Source: Accumulibacter sp032229525
GTDB taxonomy: Bacteria > Pseudomonadota > Gammaproteobacteria > Burkholderiales > Rhodocyclaceae
DNA: 64,000 nt
Reading direction: 5' to 3'
Assembly (NCBI RefSeq): GCF_032229525.1
Contig: NZ_JAVTWB010000012.1
Location: 46,020 to 110,019, forward strand
Shown: piece by piece, positions 35,319 to 42,720 of the stretch
Numbering within the stretch: the first letter of the stretch is position 1
How the letters are laid out: every line of letters starts with the position of its first letter
Translations under genes and position numbers: made by a program
Notes under the pieces: model-generated
Told to the model about the DNA's origin: nothing
The model's database searches: none
What the model saw: the letters and a program-made list of their open reading frames with translations, nothing else

Positions 35319-35960
35319 ATGTATGCAAGGTTTTTGGTGTTCACAGGTTTTCTGCTGACTTCCGTTTGCACGGTTGCATTGGCCGGCGAAAGCAAGGAAA
35401 GCGCTGGAACGGAGCCTGCCGAGGCATCAGCATCGCAGATAAGTGATAAGGAGCGTGCCGCCAAGCAGGCCGAGATCCTCGCGATGCGCGACGATACACT
35501 GAAGCGTCTTTTCAAGGCCAAGCCGCAAGTCAAAGCGGAAATTGCCAAGGCGGCAGGCTATGCCGTGTTCGACGCCTCGCAGACCAATATCATTCTGTTG
35601 GTCACCAGTCATGGCGGTGGTGTAGTCGTCGACAACGCCACCAAGAGGGAAACCTTCATGAAGATGAAGAAATTGGGGACGGGGCCAGGGGTGGGTTACA
35701 AGAAATTCAAGCAGGTGCTGGTCTTCAAGAGCCAAAAATTGCTCGATACCTTTGTCACCATGGGGGCCGACGTGGCGGCCAACGCTGATGCCACCATGAA
35801 ACTGAAGACAAATGAAAAGGGTATGGTTCTTGACGGCACGGCTTCCTTCAACCCGGAACTGTCGGTTTATCAACTCACTGACCGTGGCCTCATGCTGCAG
35901 GCCAATTGGGGTGGGGTGGCCTACTTGCCCGATAGCGATCTGAACGCGCCGGGTCAGTGA
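35319..35960 (+). CDS. secreted SYLF/Ysc84-like lipid-binding domain protein
   Basis: A 213-residue protein with a signal peptide (about residues 1-23, LLTSVCTVALAG) and a SYLF/Ysc84-type domain (AKAAGYAVFDASQ, SHGGGVVVDNATKRETFMKMKKLG, LSVYQLTDRGLML). Start ATG 35319 has GAGGAGA eight bases upstream; ATG 35310 and TTG 35298 are too close to that site. The domain is linked to lipid binding in eukaryotes; bacterial members are poorly known. A second, related protein is at 63265-63888. Confidence 0.75.
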   Translation: MYARFLVFTGFLLTSVCTVALAGESKESAGTEPAEASASQISDKERAAKQAEILAMRDDTLKRLFKAKPQVKAEIAKAAGYAVFDASQTNIILLVTSHGGGVVVDNATKRETFMKMKKLGTGPGVGYKKFKQVLVFKSQKLLDTFVTMGADVAANADATMKLKTNEKGMVLDGTASFNPELSVYQLTDRGLMLQANWGGVAYLPDSDLNAPGQ

Positions 35961-36859
35961 TGGCGGCGTCTCGGTAGCCTGCATCGCCGAGAGCGATCGC
36001 TCCACGGTGACTGAAGGCATTTGTCCGCGCAGGACCGTGCGCCGCTATCGCCGGCAAACCGCCGGATTTCAGAACAACACGCCGAACGAAAAAGGTTGGA
36101 TCGTGCGCAGCCACGATCTGAACCGTCTGTTGGACGAGCCAGCCCTGAGCGGTCCTTGGTTGAAGACTCCCAGACGATATGTTTTCGCGCACGCATGGGG
36201 CCAGGTCTTTCTTCTTGCCTTCGTGATAAAGACCGATGGTATGGGTATGTATGCGGGGAAAACTAATGACCTGACCCCGCTTGCACTGCTCCATGAGGCA
36301 CAGAGATGTTCTATCTGCGCCGCGATCCAGAACACCATAGATATCACGGACAAAAGCGAGGCTGCGTATGCCACATTCCCTGTCGACACAGTGTGAGCAG
36401 AAAAAGCAATTCATGATCGGCGAGAAGCGTGAATGGCGATGGGTTCAAATCGCAGTCTCTACCGCTATTGCTGCAGCCCCTGAGAATATCCGCTGCAGGC
36501 ACTGTCATGGGGGGGCGGTTCGAATTCACAAGCAAAGGGTCGTCGATGGGCCACAAGATCACGTGGAACATCGGTCTCGCCAAGACTCGGAATACTGTTG
36601 TGCAGGGAGTTACTTCAAAGGCCAGCAAAAGCGCTCTAGTCAGCCGGTCGAATGAGCGAAAATGGGATCTGACTTTTGGTGGAACGATCATTCCATCGGC
36701 CTTACACGAGAACAGTCGTGAGTTTTCTTCCGCCGTTCACAGTGACGTTGAGAAGCCGCTTTCCCACTCGGGCTACTTCCGCTCTGGGTCGGTACGACAC
36801 ACCAAGGACCATTACTCGAACATCGCCACCCCCTGTTTTTCACATTCACGCGACCACCC
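35961..36859. other. gene-poor, lower-GC stretch with one small credible gene
   Basis: About 900 bases with base and codon use unlike the flanking genes. Overlapping open frames occur on both strands, but apart from 36413-36655 none shows a recognisable domain or a good ribosome-binding site. A short motif, TGACCTGACCCCG near 36270, and a similar GGGATCTGACTTTTG near 36664 resemble sequences I have seen around degenerate transposable elements. I see no transposase or clear terminal repeats. It is probably decayed horizontally acquired DNA. Confidence 0.4.
36413..36655 (+). CDS. small putative metal-binding protein (CxxC / HxxH motifs)
   Basis: An 80-residue frame with IRCRHCHGGAVRIHKQRV followed by GPQDHVEHRSRQDSEYC. 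The paired CxxCH and DHVEH...C residues look like a small zinc site, and the middle resembles hypothetical proteins I remember from other betaproteobacteria. The start may be ATG 36413 or the upstream in-frame 36368; ribosome-binding signals are weak. It lies alone in a gene-poor, probably acquired stretch. Function is unknown. Confidence 0.5.
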   Translation: MIGEKREWRWVQIAVSTAIAAAPENIRCRHCHGGAVRIHKQRVVDGPQDHVEHRSRQDSEYCCAGSYFKGQQKRSSQPVE

Positions 36860-37231
36860 ATGGCCAACAAACCCGCATACAAAATCCACGGCATCAAAAA
36901 CTGCGACACGATGAAGAAGGCCTTTGCCTGGCTGGCCGAGCACGGCATTGCCTGTGACTTCGTCGACTACCGCAAGGCGGGCATCAGCGTCGACCAACTC
37001 GCCGACTGGTGCCGCCGCGCCGACTGGCAGCTGCTGCTCAACACGCGCGGGACGACCTGGAGAAAGCTTGCGGACGAAGAGCGCGCCGACGTCGACGAAA
37101 CGAAGGCGCTGGCGCTGATGGCCGCGCACCCCAGCCTGATCAAACGGCCGGTGATCGATACCGGCGACGCCTTGCTGATCGGCTTTGATCCTGAACGCTA
37201 CGCCAGCCGCTTCTTGGGAACGGACCAATGA
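36860..37231 (+). CDS. ArsC/Spx/MgsR family thioredoxin-fold protein (YffB-like)
   Basis: A 123-residue protein. YKIHGIKNCDTMKKAFAWL is the N-terminal motif with a single redox Cys, followed by LLNTRGTTWRKL and LIKRPVIDTGDALLIGF, the pattern of YffB-like members of the arsenate reductase family. True arsenate reduction is not implied; YffB-type proteins are glutathione-dependent and of unclear role. The stop overlaps the hslO start by 4 bases, coupling it to a stress chaperone. Confidence 0.85.
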   Translation: MANKPAYKIHGIKNCDTMKKAFAWLAEHGIACDFVDYRKAGISVDQLADWCRRADWQLLLNTRGTTWRKLADEERADVDETKALALMAAHPSLIKRPVIDTGDALLIGFDPERYASRFLGTDQ

Positions 37232-38097
37232 CCGACGACTGCCTCTACCGCTTCCTGCTCGACGATCTGGACATCTCGGGTGCCGTCGTTCGCCTGGGCC
37301 CGGCCTGGCGGCAAATGACCGAGGGCCGCGACTACCCGGCGCCGGTCGCGCAACTGCTCGGAGAGATGACCGCGACGACGCTGTTGCTCGCCGGCAACCT
37401 CAAGCAGCCCGGACGCATGACCATCCAGTTGCGCGGCGGCGGCGCGGTGTCGTTGCTGGTCATTGACTGTAACGAGCAATTGCAGCTCCGCGGCATGGCC
37501 CGGTGCAGCGCACCCGTTGCCGAAGGCTCTGCTGCGGACCTGCTCGGCGACGGGCAACTGCAACTGGCGCTCGACATGCCGTCGATGCGCGAGCCTTACC
37601 AGAGCATCGTGCCACTGGTCGGTGAAAGCATCGCCGAGATCTTCGAACACTACCTCGCGCAGTCCGATCAGCTGCCCGCGCGCGTCTTCCTCGCGGCTTC
37701 GCCGGACGCTGCCGCCGGACTCTTCCTGCAGTGCCTGCCGACCGCCGACCAGCGCGACGCGGACGGCTGGAGGCGCATCGAAGCGCTCGCCGCGACCGTG
37801 AAAGCCGAGGAACTGCTGTCGCTACCCGCCGAAGAACTGCTGCTGCGCCTTTTTGGCGAAGAGACGGTCCGCCTCTTTCCCGCCCGGGCAGTCACCTACC
37901 ACTGCCCGGAAGACTGGGAAAAGGTGCGTTCGATGCTGCGCTCGCTTGGTCGCAGCGAGGTTTACGCCGCGCTCCAGGAACACGGCGAAGTCGTGATCAA
38001 GGACGATATCTGCAACCGTGAATACCGTTTTGACGCGCCGGCCATCGAAGAACTGTTCGCTGACGAACCGTCGTCCGCACCCCCGACCGTGCACTGA
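37228..38097 (+). CDS. hslO: Hsp33 family chaperonin, zinc centre altered
   Basis: A 289-residue Hsp33 homologue. The N-terminal substrate-binding domain is intact (DISGAVVRLGPAW, QLLGEMTATTLLLAGNLK, GRMTIQLRGGGAVSLLVIDC). Hsp33 normally binds zinc through CxC and CxxC and unfolds on oxidation. Here the first pair reads YHCPEDWEKV (Cys226 kept, second Cys replaced by Glu) and the second reads KDDICNREY (first Cys replaced by Asp, Cys262 kept). Only two of four ligands remain, so classical redox switching is doubtful, though Cys226-Cys262 could form one disulfide. It is coupled to the upstream ArsC-like gene by a 4-base overlap. Confidence 0.9.
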   Translation: MTDDCLYRFLLDDLDISGAVVRLGPAWRQMTEGRDYPAPVAQLLGEMTATTLLLAGNLKQPGRMTIQLRGGGAVSLLVIDCNEQLQLRGMARCSAPVAEGSAADLLGDGQLQLALDMPSMREPYQSIVPLVGESIAEIFEHYLAQSDQLPARVFLAASPDAAAGLFLQCLPTADQRDADGWRRIEALAATVKAEELLSLPAEELLLRLFGEETVRLFPARAVTYHCPEDWEKVRSMLRSLGRSEVYAALQEHGEVVIKDDICNREYRFDAPAIEELFADEPSSAPPTVH

Positions 38098-38100
38098 CGG

Positions 38101-38141
38101 CTGAGACTGCCGACTGGCGCCACCCTGCCGTCGGCCCTCAG
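38101..38141. terminator. hairpin between convergent hslO and M48 genes
   Basis: CTGAG...GCCGAC (38101-38114) pairs with GTCGGC...CTCAG (38130-38141), an interrupted 11-base stem right after the hslO stop and touching the M48 stop. There is no T tract, so it is only a candidate bidirectional terminator. Confidence 0.35.
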
Positions 38142-39031
38142 GGTTGCAGGCGGTAGAAGCGGTTCTGATTGACTCGCCCGTAGATGCCATCGAGCCGCTG
38201 CCCGGTTTTCTCGAGATGTTCGAGGCGCTGGTCCGGATGGGGGTGGGTTTTGAACAGCAGACTGACACTGCGGTCGTCGCTGGAGAGATGCCCGAGATCC
38301 TGCAACACCATCGGCAGACCGAACGGGTCATAGCCCGCCCGCGCGGCGAGAACCATCGCCAGGCTATCCGCCTCGTACTCCGCCTTCTGGTCCAGCGAAC
38401 GGGAGAAAAGCTCGGCGCCACTACCGATCATTCGGGCGATCTGCTCGCTCTCGCCGGCCTGTTCGGACAGCAGTTTGCCGCCCTGATCGAGCAACTGGCC
38501 CTGCGCCAGCAGCTTCAGATGGTGCTTGCTGACGATATGGGCGATTTCGTGGGCCAGCACGCCGGCCAGCTCGCTTTCGCTTTGCAGCTGCCGATAAAGA
38601 CCGCGGGTGACGAATACATAGCCGCCCGGCGCGGCAAAGGCATTGACGTCCGCTGACTCGATGACGCCGAAATGCCAGGCCAGATCGGGACGAGCGCTTT
38701 GCAGCGACAACCAGCGGCCGACGAGATTGACGTACTGCTGCAGCTTCGGGTCGTTGACCAGCGGCGCCGCGCCGAGAAGATTTCCCGCCGCCTGCCGGCC
38801 GATCGCCTGTTCTTCCTCCGGCGAAAAGTGTCCCAGCGTCCGCGCGGCTTGTGTGGCGGCTTCCTGCACCGGCTGGGGCAAGATCTTGACCGCCTCGGCA
38901 GGCGAGCGTCTGATCTCGTCCTCGACCTGCTTGCGCAGATCGTCCCACAGTCCGCCGGCATGCACCGGGGCGGCCAGCGCCAGGAACAGCAGCGTGGCCG
39001 CGGCAAATGCTCTGCCGAGGCTGATGGTCAT
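38138..39031 (-). CDS. M48 family metalloprotease, secreted
   Basis: A 297-residue protease. A signal peptide (about 1-25, AAATLLFLALAAPVHAG) is followed by the M48 domain with AFAAPGGYVFVTRGL and the zinc motif LAHEIAHIVSKHH; the later EYEADSLAMVLAARAGYDP supplies the third zinc ligand. Family members of this size (BepA/LoiP-like) act in the periplasm on outer-membrane proteins; a BepA-like TPR tail is absent. Start ATG 39031 is used, because the longer frame to 39061 begins at TTG inside the preceding stop. It is the last gene of the CHASE2-SH3-M48 operon. Confidence 0.85.
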   Translation of the reverse strand: MTISLGRAFAAATLLFLALAAPVHAGGLWDDLRKQVEDEIRRSPAEAVKILPQPVQEAATQAARTLGHFSPEEEQAIGRQAAGNLLGAAPLVNDPKLQQYVNLVGRWLSLQSARPDLAWHFGVIESADVNAFAAPGGYVFVTRGLYRQLQSESELAGVLAHEIAHIVSKHHLKLLAQGQLLDQGGKLLSEQAGESEQIARMIGSGAELFSRSLDQKAEYEADSLAMVLAARAGYDPFGLPMVLQDLGHLSSDDRSVSLLFKTHPHPDQRLEHLEKTGQRLDGIYGRVNQNRFYRLQP

Positions 39032-39057
39032 TGGCTTCCGTCCAACCTGATCATCAC

Positions 39058-39546
39058 TCAATCAACCGCTCGCGCCGTGAGCTTGCCCTGGCGGGCGAAT
39101 CGCTGTGCTTCGGCGGGGCTGGCCGCATACGCATCCAGCACTCTGAGCGCGGCCGCATCGAAACGCGCCAGTTTCAGTTCTTCTTCATCGAGACCGCGGA
39201 TACCCGTGGTGGACACCACGCGCCCGGTGCCCGCCCGGCCGGTCACCAGCGCGACCAGCTCGTGGGTGCCGCCGCCTCCCTTGCGCGCCTGGCCACGGCG
39301 AATGCTGAGCATGCGCACCCAGCCGTTCAGGCTAGCGCTCTTTACCCGGTACCAGCCACCGCGTTTCTCCAGGATGTCGACCTTGTCGCCCGTCGCCAGC
39401 ACCCCCACCGCCCGGGCATCACGATAAGGCGTTTTCCTGACTTCGCTTGCCTTGCGCGCCGTGCCGTCCTCGCCGCCCAGTGCCTGCCCGCAGGCGAACA
39501 TCAATCCGGCTGCAAAGCAGGCGATGAGCTGTCTTGTTCCATTCAT
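39058..39546 (-). CDS. secreted bacterial SH3-domain protein
   Basis: A 162-residue protein with a signal peptide (about 1-24, ending QALGG) and a bacterial SH3 domain (residues about 36-85: VRKTPYRDARAVGVLATGDK, GGWYRVKSASLNGWVRML). The C-terminal half (ELVALVTGRAGTGRVVSTTG and following) resembles a conserved tail of periplasmic SH3 proteins next to M48 proteases. ATG 39546 overlaps the CHASE2 stop by one base. It probably binds cell wall or partner proteins in the periplasm; partner unknown. Confidence 0.78.
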   Translation of the reverse strand: MNGTRQLIACFAAGLMFACGQALGGEDGTARKASEVRKTPYRDARAVGVLATGDKVDILEKRGGWYRVKSASLNGWVRMLSIRRGQARKGGGGTHELVALVTGRAGTGRVVSTTGIRGLDEEELKLARFDAAALRVLDAYAASPAEAQRFARQGKLTARAVD

Positions 39547-41264
39547 CAGAAGCCCTCTCGAGACTGTGCAACGTTTTCCTGCCAGCGCAGAAGCGCCTCG
39601 GCGAATAACAGCCGCCACCCGCTTACCGCCGCCTTGCCCCCGGCAATCAGGCCTTCGTGCGCGTACCACGCCAGCTGCGGCGGGCCGCCATTCTTGCCCG
39701 CTAGCGTGCCGGAATCGGCCAACGCCGTGATGCGTGCGATATCGCTCAGCACGCGGCCACGCGCATCCGGGTCGTCTGCCGCGAAGATCCAGGAGATGGC
39801 GAGGGTGTGCTCGAAAAGGGACCACATGCCTTTCTGCCGGCCTTCGATCAGCTCTACGCTGCGCGGTTCGCTACAAAGTCTAGCAACTTCTTCGCGCAGT
39901 TTCCTGATCGTGCGCAGCGTGGCCCTTTGATCGGCGCCTTCGACGCGGATCAGCAGCAACAGGGCGCCAAGTTCGCCCTCGCGCTCGGTTGAATCCCGCA
40001 GGGCGCTGGTTTCGAGAAGCTTGCGCGTGGCAACCCCGTACAGGCGGACCAACGCGTAGTAGGCCAGCACCACCGCGAACGGTCCGGTGAGGTTGATGTA
40101 GGTATGGGTGAGATTGATGCTGGCGTAACTGCTGGTCAACAGAACGACCTCGAAGGTGCCGACCATGCGGTCGACGCGGTTGCCCTCGGGGTCGCGGAAG
40201 ATCGACAGCGCGATCACCCAGACCAGCAGCGCAGCCAGCAGCGGATAGACGATGCGGCCCTCCGGGAAGCGCAGGTAATCGTCGTTCTTCAGGTTGTCGA
40301 TCGCCGTGGCAAGTATTTCGACGCCCGGATGCAGGCTGCTCATCGGCGTCGGCTTGACATCGAACAGGCTCGGTGCAGTGGAGCCGATCAGGACGATCTT
40401 GCCGGTGAACTCGTCGGGCGCGCGCTTTCGGTCACGACTGATCATGTCGTTGAAGACATCGGCAAAGCTCACCGTACGATACGAGAACGGCGGCCCGCGC
40501 CAGTTCAGCAGCACGCTCGGCGCGCCGGGTTCCGCCAGATCCAGGTCGCGAATGATGCGGCTGGGCAGGGAGGGAACACGCCAGCCATGGTCATTGCGGT
40601 AGGCGAGATACTGGCGGGTAACGCCATCCGGATCGGGATAGATATTGTGCAGACCAAGCCGCCCGCCGGCCAGAATCGCGGGGAAATGCGGAATCACCAC
40701 GGCAATGGTGGCCCCTTCGCGCGCCTCGCCCGGGATCGCTTCGACGCCCGGGATCATCCCCGGCTCGACGCTGCTCAGGGCATCGCTGGCCGGATCCAGG
40801 CGGAGCAGCGGAAAGTAGGTATTGCCGGTGGCCGCCACGGCAGCGTCGAAATAATCATCGCTGTCCGGGTTGTAGACATCCGGGTCGCTGAACAGGATGT
40901 CGAAGACCACCGCTTGCGGATGTTGCGCTTCAAGCTGCTCGAGGAATTCGCCGAGGATCTGGCGCGGCCAGGGCCAGCGACCGTACTCCGGCGCCATCGC
41001 CGCCAGGCTCGCCTCGTCGATGTCGACGATGACGATCTCGGGGTCGGGCTTCGGTACGATGAGCCGATGACTCATCATGAAGTCGAATGCGCCGTGCTGC
41101 ATTTTGGCCGTGACGTGCAGATACACCGCATCGATGGCGATCAGCAGCGAAAAAATGGCCGCCAGAAACAGGTAGAACCTGTTCCCCCAGCGTTTCGCCA
41201 CGAACACCAGCAACGGTGACAAGGCGCTGACGATGAAGTTGTAGAAGACGATGACAGGATTCAT
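39546..41264 (-). CDS. CHASE2 domain membrane protein without recognisable output domain
   Basis: A 572-residue protein. One N-terminal membrane helix (FYLFLAAIFSLLIAIDAVYL) is followed by a CHASE2 sensor (about 70-330: IVDIDEASLAAMAPEYGRWPWPRQ, AVVFDILFSDPDV, GKIVLIGSTAPSLFDVKPTP, HPGVEILATAIDNL) and helices from about 345-450. The remaining about 120 residues (after RKLLETSALR) show no cyclase, kinase, GGDEF or phosphatase motif I recognise. It sits first in an operon with an SH3 protein and an M48 protease, suggesting envelope sensing tied to proteolysis. The ligand is unknown. Confidence 0.8.
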   Translation of the reverse strand: MNPVIVFYNFIVSALSPLLVFVAKRWGNRFYLFLAAIFSLLIAIDAVYLHVTAKMQHGAFDFMMSHRLIVPKPDPEIVIVDIDEASLAAMAPEYGRWPWPRQILGEFLEQLEAQHPQAVVFDILFSDPDVYNPDSDDYFDAAVAATGNTYFPLLRLDPASDALSSVEPGMIPGVEAIPGEAREGATIAVVIPHFPAILAGGRLGLHNIYPDPDGVTRQYLAYRNDHGWRVPSLPSRIIRDLDLAEPGAPSVLLNWRGPPFSYRTVSFADVFNDMISRDRKRAPDEFTGKIVLIGSTAPSLFDVKPTPMSSLHPGVEILATAIDNLKNDDYLRFPEGRIVYPLLAALLVWVIALSIFRDPEGNRVDRMVGTFEVVLLTSSYASINLTHTYINLTGPFAVVLAYYALVRLYGVATRKLLETSALRDSTEREGELGALLLLIRVEGADQRATLRTIRKLREEVARLCSEPRSVELIEGRQKGMWSLFEHTLAISWIFAADDPDARGRVLSDIARITALADSGTLAGKNGGPPQLAWYAHEGLIAGGKAAVSGWRLLFAEALLRWQENVAQSREGF

Positions 41265-41601
41265 GGCCTCCGCCGGCTACCCCGATCGGTCAATCATGAA
41301 GCAGAAAATCGCCAGGCGCGCAGATTTATCGGGAAACGCGCCGGCCTGTACGGTGAGCTTGCGACCAAAATATCGTACAGACCACCGCACACATCGCGAA
41401 CTGCCTCGTCGACGCCGAGGTCGAACCAGCAAGCGATGCTCGTCCCTGAGCTCCCGCGACCACCGGTGCGTCCGGGGCTGCCGGCGAATCCCAGAACCGC
41501 CAGAACCTCGGACCACCTGATGCCTTGGAGCCCGGCGTAGTGACGACAGGGAATGAGCTGTTGTAAGGTAGGTGTACCCTTCATTGAAAGCTTTCCCAGC
41601 C
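41265..41601. other. intergenic region between divergent CHASE2 and HDOD genes
   Basis: About 340 bases between two divergent genes. It presumably holds promoters for both, but I could not identify convincing -35/-10 pairs. Open frames inside it are short and lack ribosome-binding sites. Confidence 0.4.
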
Positions 41602-42411
41602 ATGAGCAGCCTGGATCAGATCATTGCCGAAGTTGGACGCGGTGAGCTTAGCTTCCCGACCCACGCCGACGTTGCCTTCCGCGTTCGTCTTGCTCTTGAC
41701 GACCCGGATCTGCATCTGAGCCAGGCCACACACCTCGTCGAGGCAGAGCCGCTGTTGGCCGCCCGCGTCGTGGCGGTCGCGAATTCAGTGGCGTTCAACC
41801 GTTCGGGCCAGCAGGTCTCCGACGTGCGGAGCGCCGTCAGCCGACTCGGAATCAGCTTCATTCGCACGCTGGCCACCGCACTTGTGATGCGCCAGATGAC
41901 CGGCCGATTGCAGTCACCCGCCTGCCGTTCCCTGTCAGAGCGCCTCTGGGAACACACGGCGCATGTCGCTGCGCTGGCCAATGTGCTGGCCAAACGACTC
42001 GTCCGCCCGTTGGCGGATATGGCGCTCTTTGCCGGGATGGTCCATGAGGTGGGCGGCTTCTACCTGATTTCGCGCACCGACGCCTATCCTGATCTGTTCG
42101 CGGAAAACGGCACTCTGACACCGCAAGCGGAACCGCTGATTGGCCAGGCCGTCCTCAAGGCGTTGGCTGTGCCGGAGGAGGTGGTGAACGCGGTCGAAGT
42201 GCATTGGCTGCCGCAAGCACCCGACTTCCCGCCGACAAGCCTGGGCGATCTCCTTTCCCTGGCAAACCGGCTGACACCCATCCTTTCTCCGCTGCAAAAC
42301 CCCGAGCTTCAGGTCTTGCCGGACGACCCCGAGGTGGCATCCCTGCTGACCGAGATCCTGGACGAATCCGGCGAGGAGATGGGAGAACTTGCATACGCCT
42401 TGCGTTACTGA
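41602..42411 (+). CDS. HDOD domain protein
   Basis: A 269-residue protein. The HDOD core covers about residues 8-215 (ELSFPTHADVAFRVRLALDD, EPLLAARVVAVANSVAFNRS, VSDVRSAVSRLGISFIRTLA). The metal-binding HD pair of true phosphohydrolases is replaced by His-Glu in GMVHEVGGFYL, as is common in HDOD, so it is probably a non-catalytic signalling or scaffold protein. ATG 41602 is used; an in-frame ATG lies at 41572. It is followed on the same strand by a c-di-GMP riboswitch and the DUF1631 gene. Confidence 0.85.
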   Translation: MSSLDQIIAEVGRGELSFPTHADVAFRVRLALDDPDLHLSQATHLVEAEPLLAARVVAVANSVAFNRSGQQVSDVRSAVSRLGISFIRTLATALVMRQMTGRLQSPACRSLSERLWEHTAHVAALANVLAKRLVRPLADMALFAGMVHEVGGFYLISRTDAYPDLFAENGTLTPQAEPLIGQAVLKALAVPEEVVNAVEVHWLPQAPDFPPTSLGDLLSLANRLTPILSPLQNPELQVLPDDPEVASLLTEILDESGEEMGELAYALRY

Positions 42412-42436
42412 GGCGCTTCATATAGATTTGGCGAGT

Positions 42437-42556
42437 GTAGTCTTACTGAAAAGAGCAAACTCATCGAAAGATGGGGACGCAAAGTCACCGGTCTAAAGGA
42501 AAACGGGGTTTGTGCCGTTTCCCCAAGATGGCGGGACCGCCAGGCTAACCGACGTA
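42437..42556 (+). promoter_or_regulatory. cyclic-di-GMP-I (GEMM) riboswitch
   Basis: The core reads GAGCAAACTCATCGAAAGAT, then GGGGACGCAAAGTCACCGGT and CTAAAG, matching the GEMM-I consensus (GGCAAACC, CGAAAG, GGGACGCAAAGCC, CCGGCCUAA). The distal arm (42495-42525) is longer than average, and the end GGCGGGACCGCCAGGCTAACCGA gives the tetraloop-receptor and P1 side. The exact ends are approximate. A 7-base stem follows (42557-42563 with 42578-42584) without a T tract, so control may be translational. It lies 165 bases before the DUF1631 start codon. Confidence 0.93.
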
Positions 42557-42720
42557 GCGCCCGGACAAACAAGGCTTCGGGCGTGCTCTCGTCGACTGTA
42601 AGCCCTCGGGTTCCCTAAGGAGCTTGACTGCCGCTCCGATTGTGACCTTGCGCCAGCCCGGCAGATGTTGCGGTTTGGCAGCGCCCGGTGTTGTGGCGCT
42701 CGTGGCAAGGAGAATTGGTG

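Noticed and set aside
35890..36414. 174-residue open frame on the minus strand antisense to the SYLF gene end
   Set aside because: No domain and no ribosome-binding site; partly a shadow of the SYLF gene.
36429..36914. 161-residue open frame on the plus strand
   Set aside because: It overlaps the ArsC-like gene start and the more credible CxxC frame, and its composition is not protein-like.
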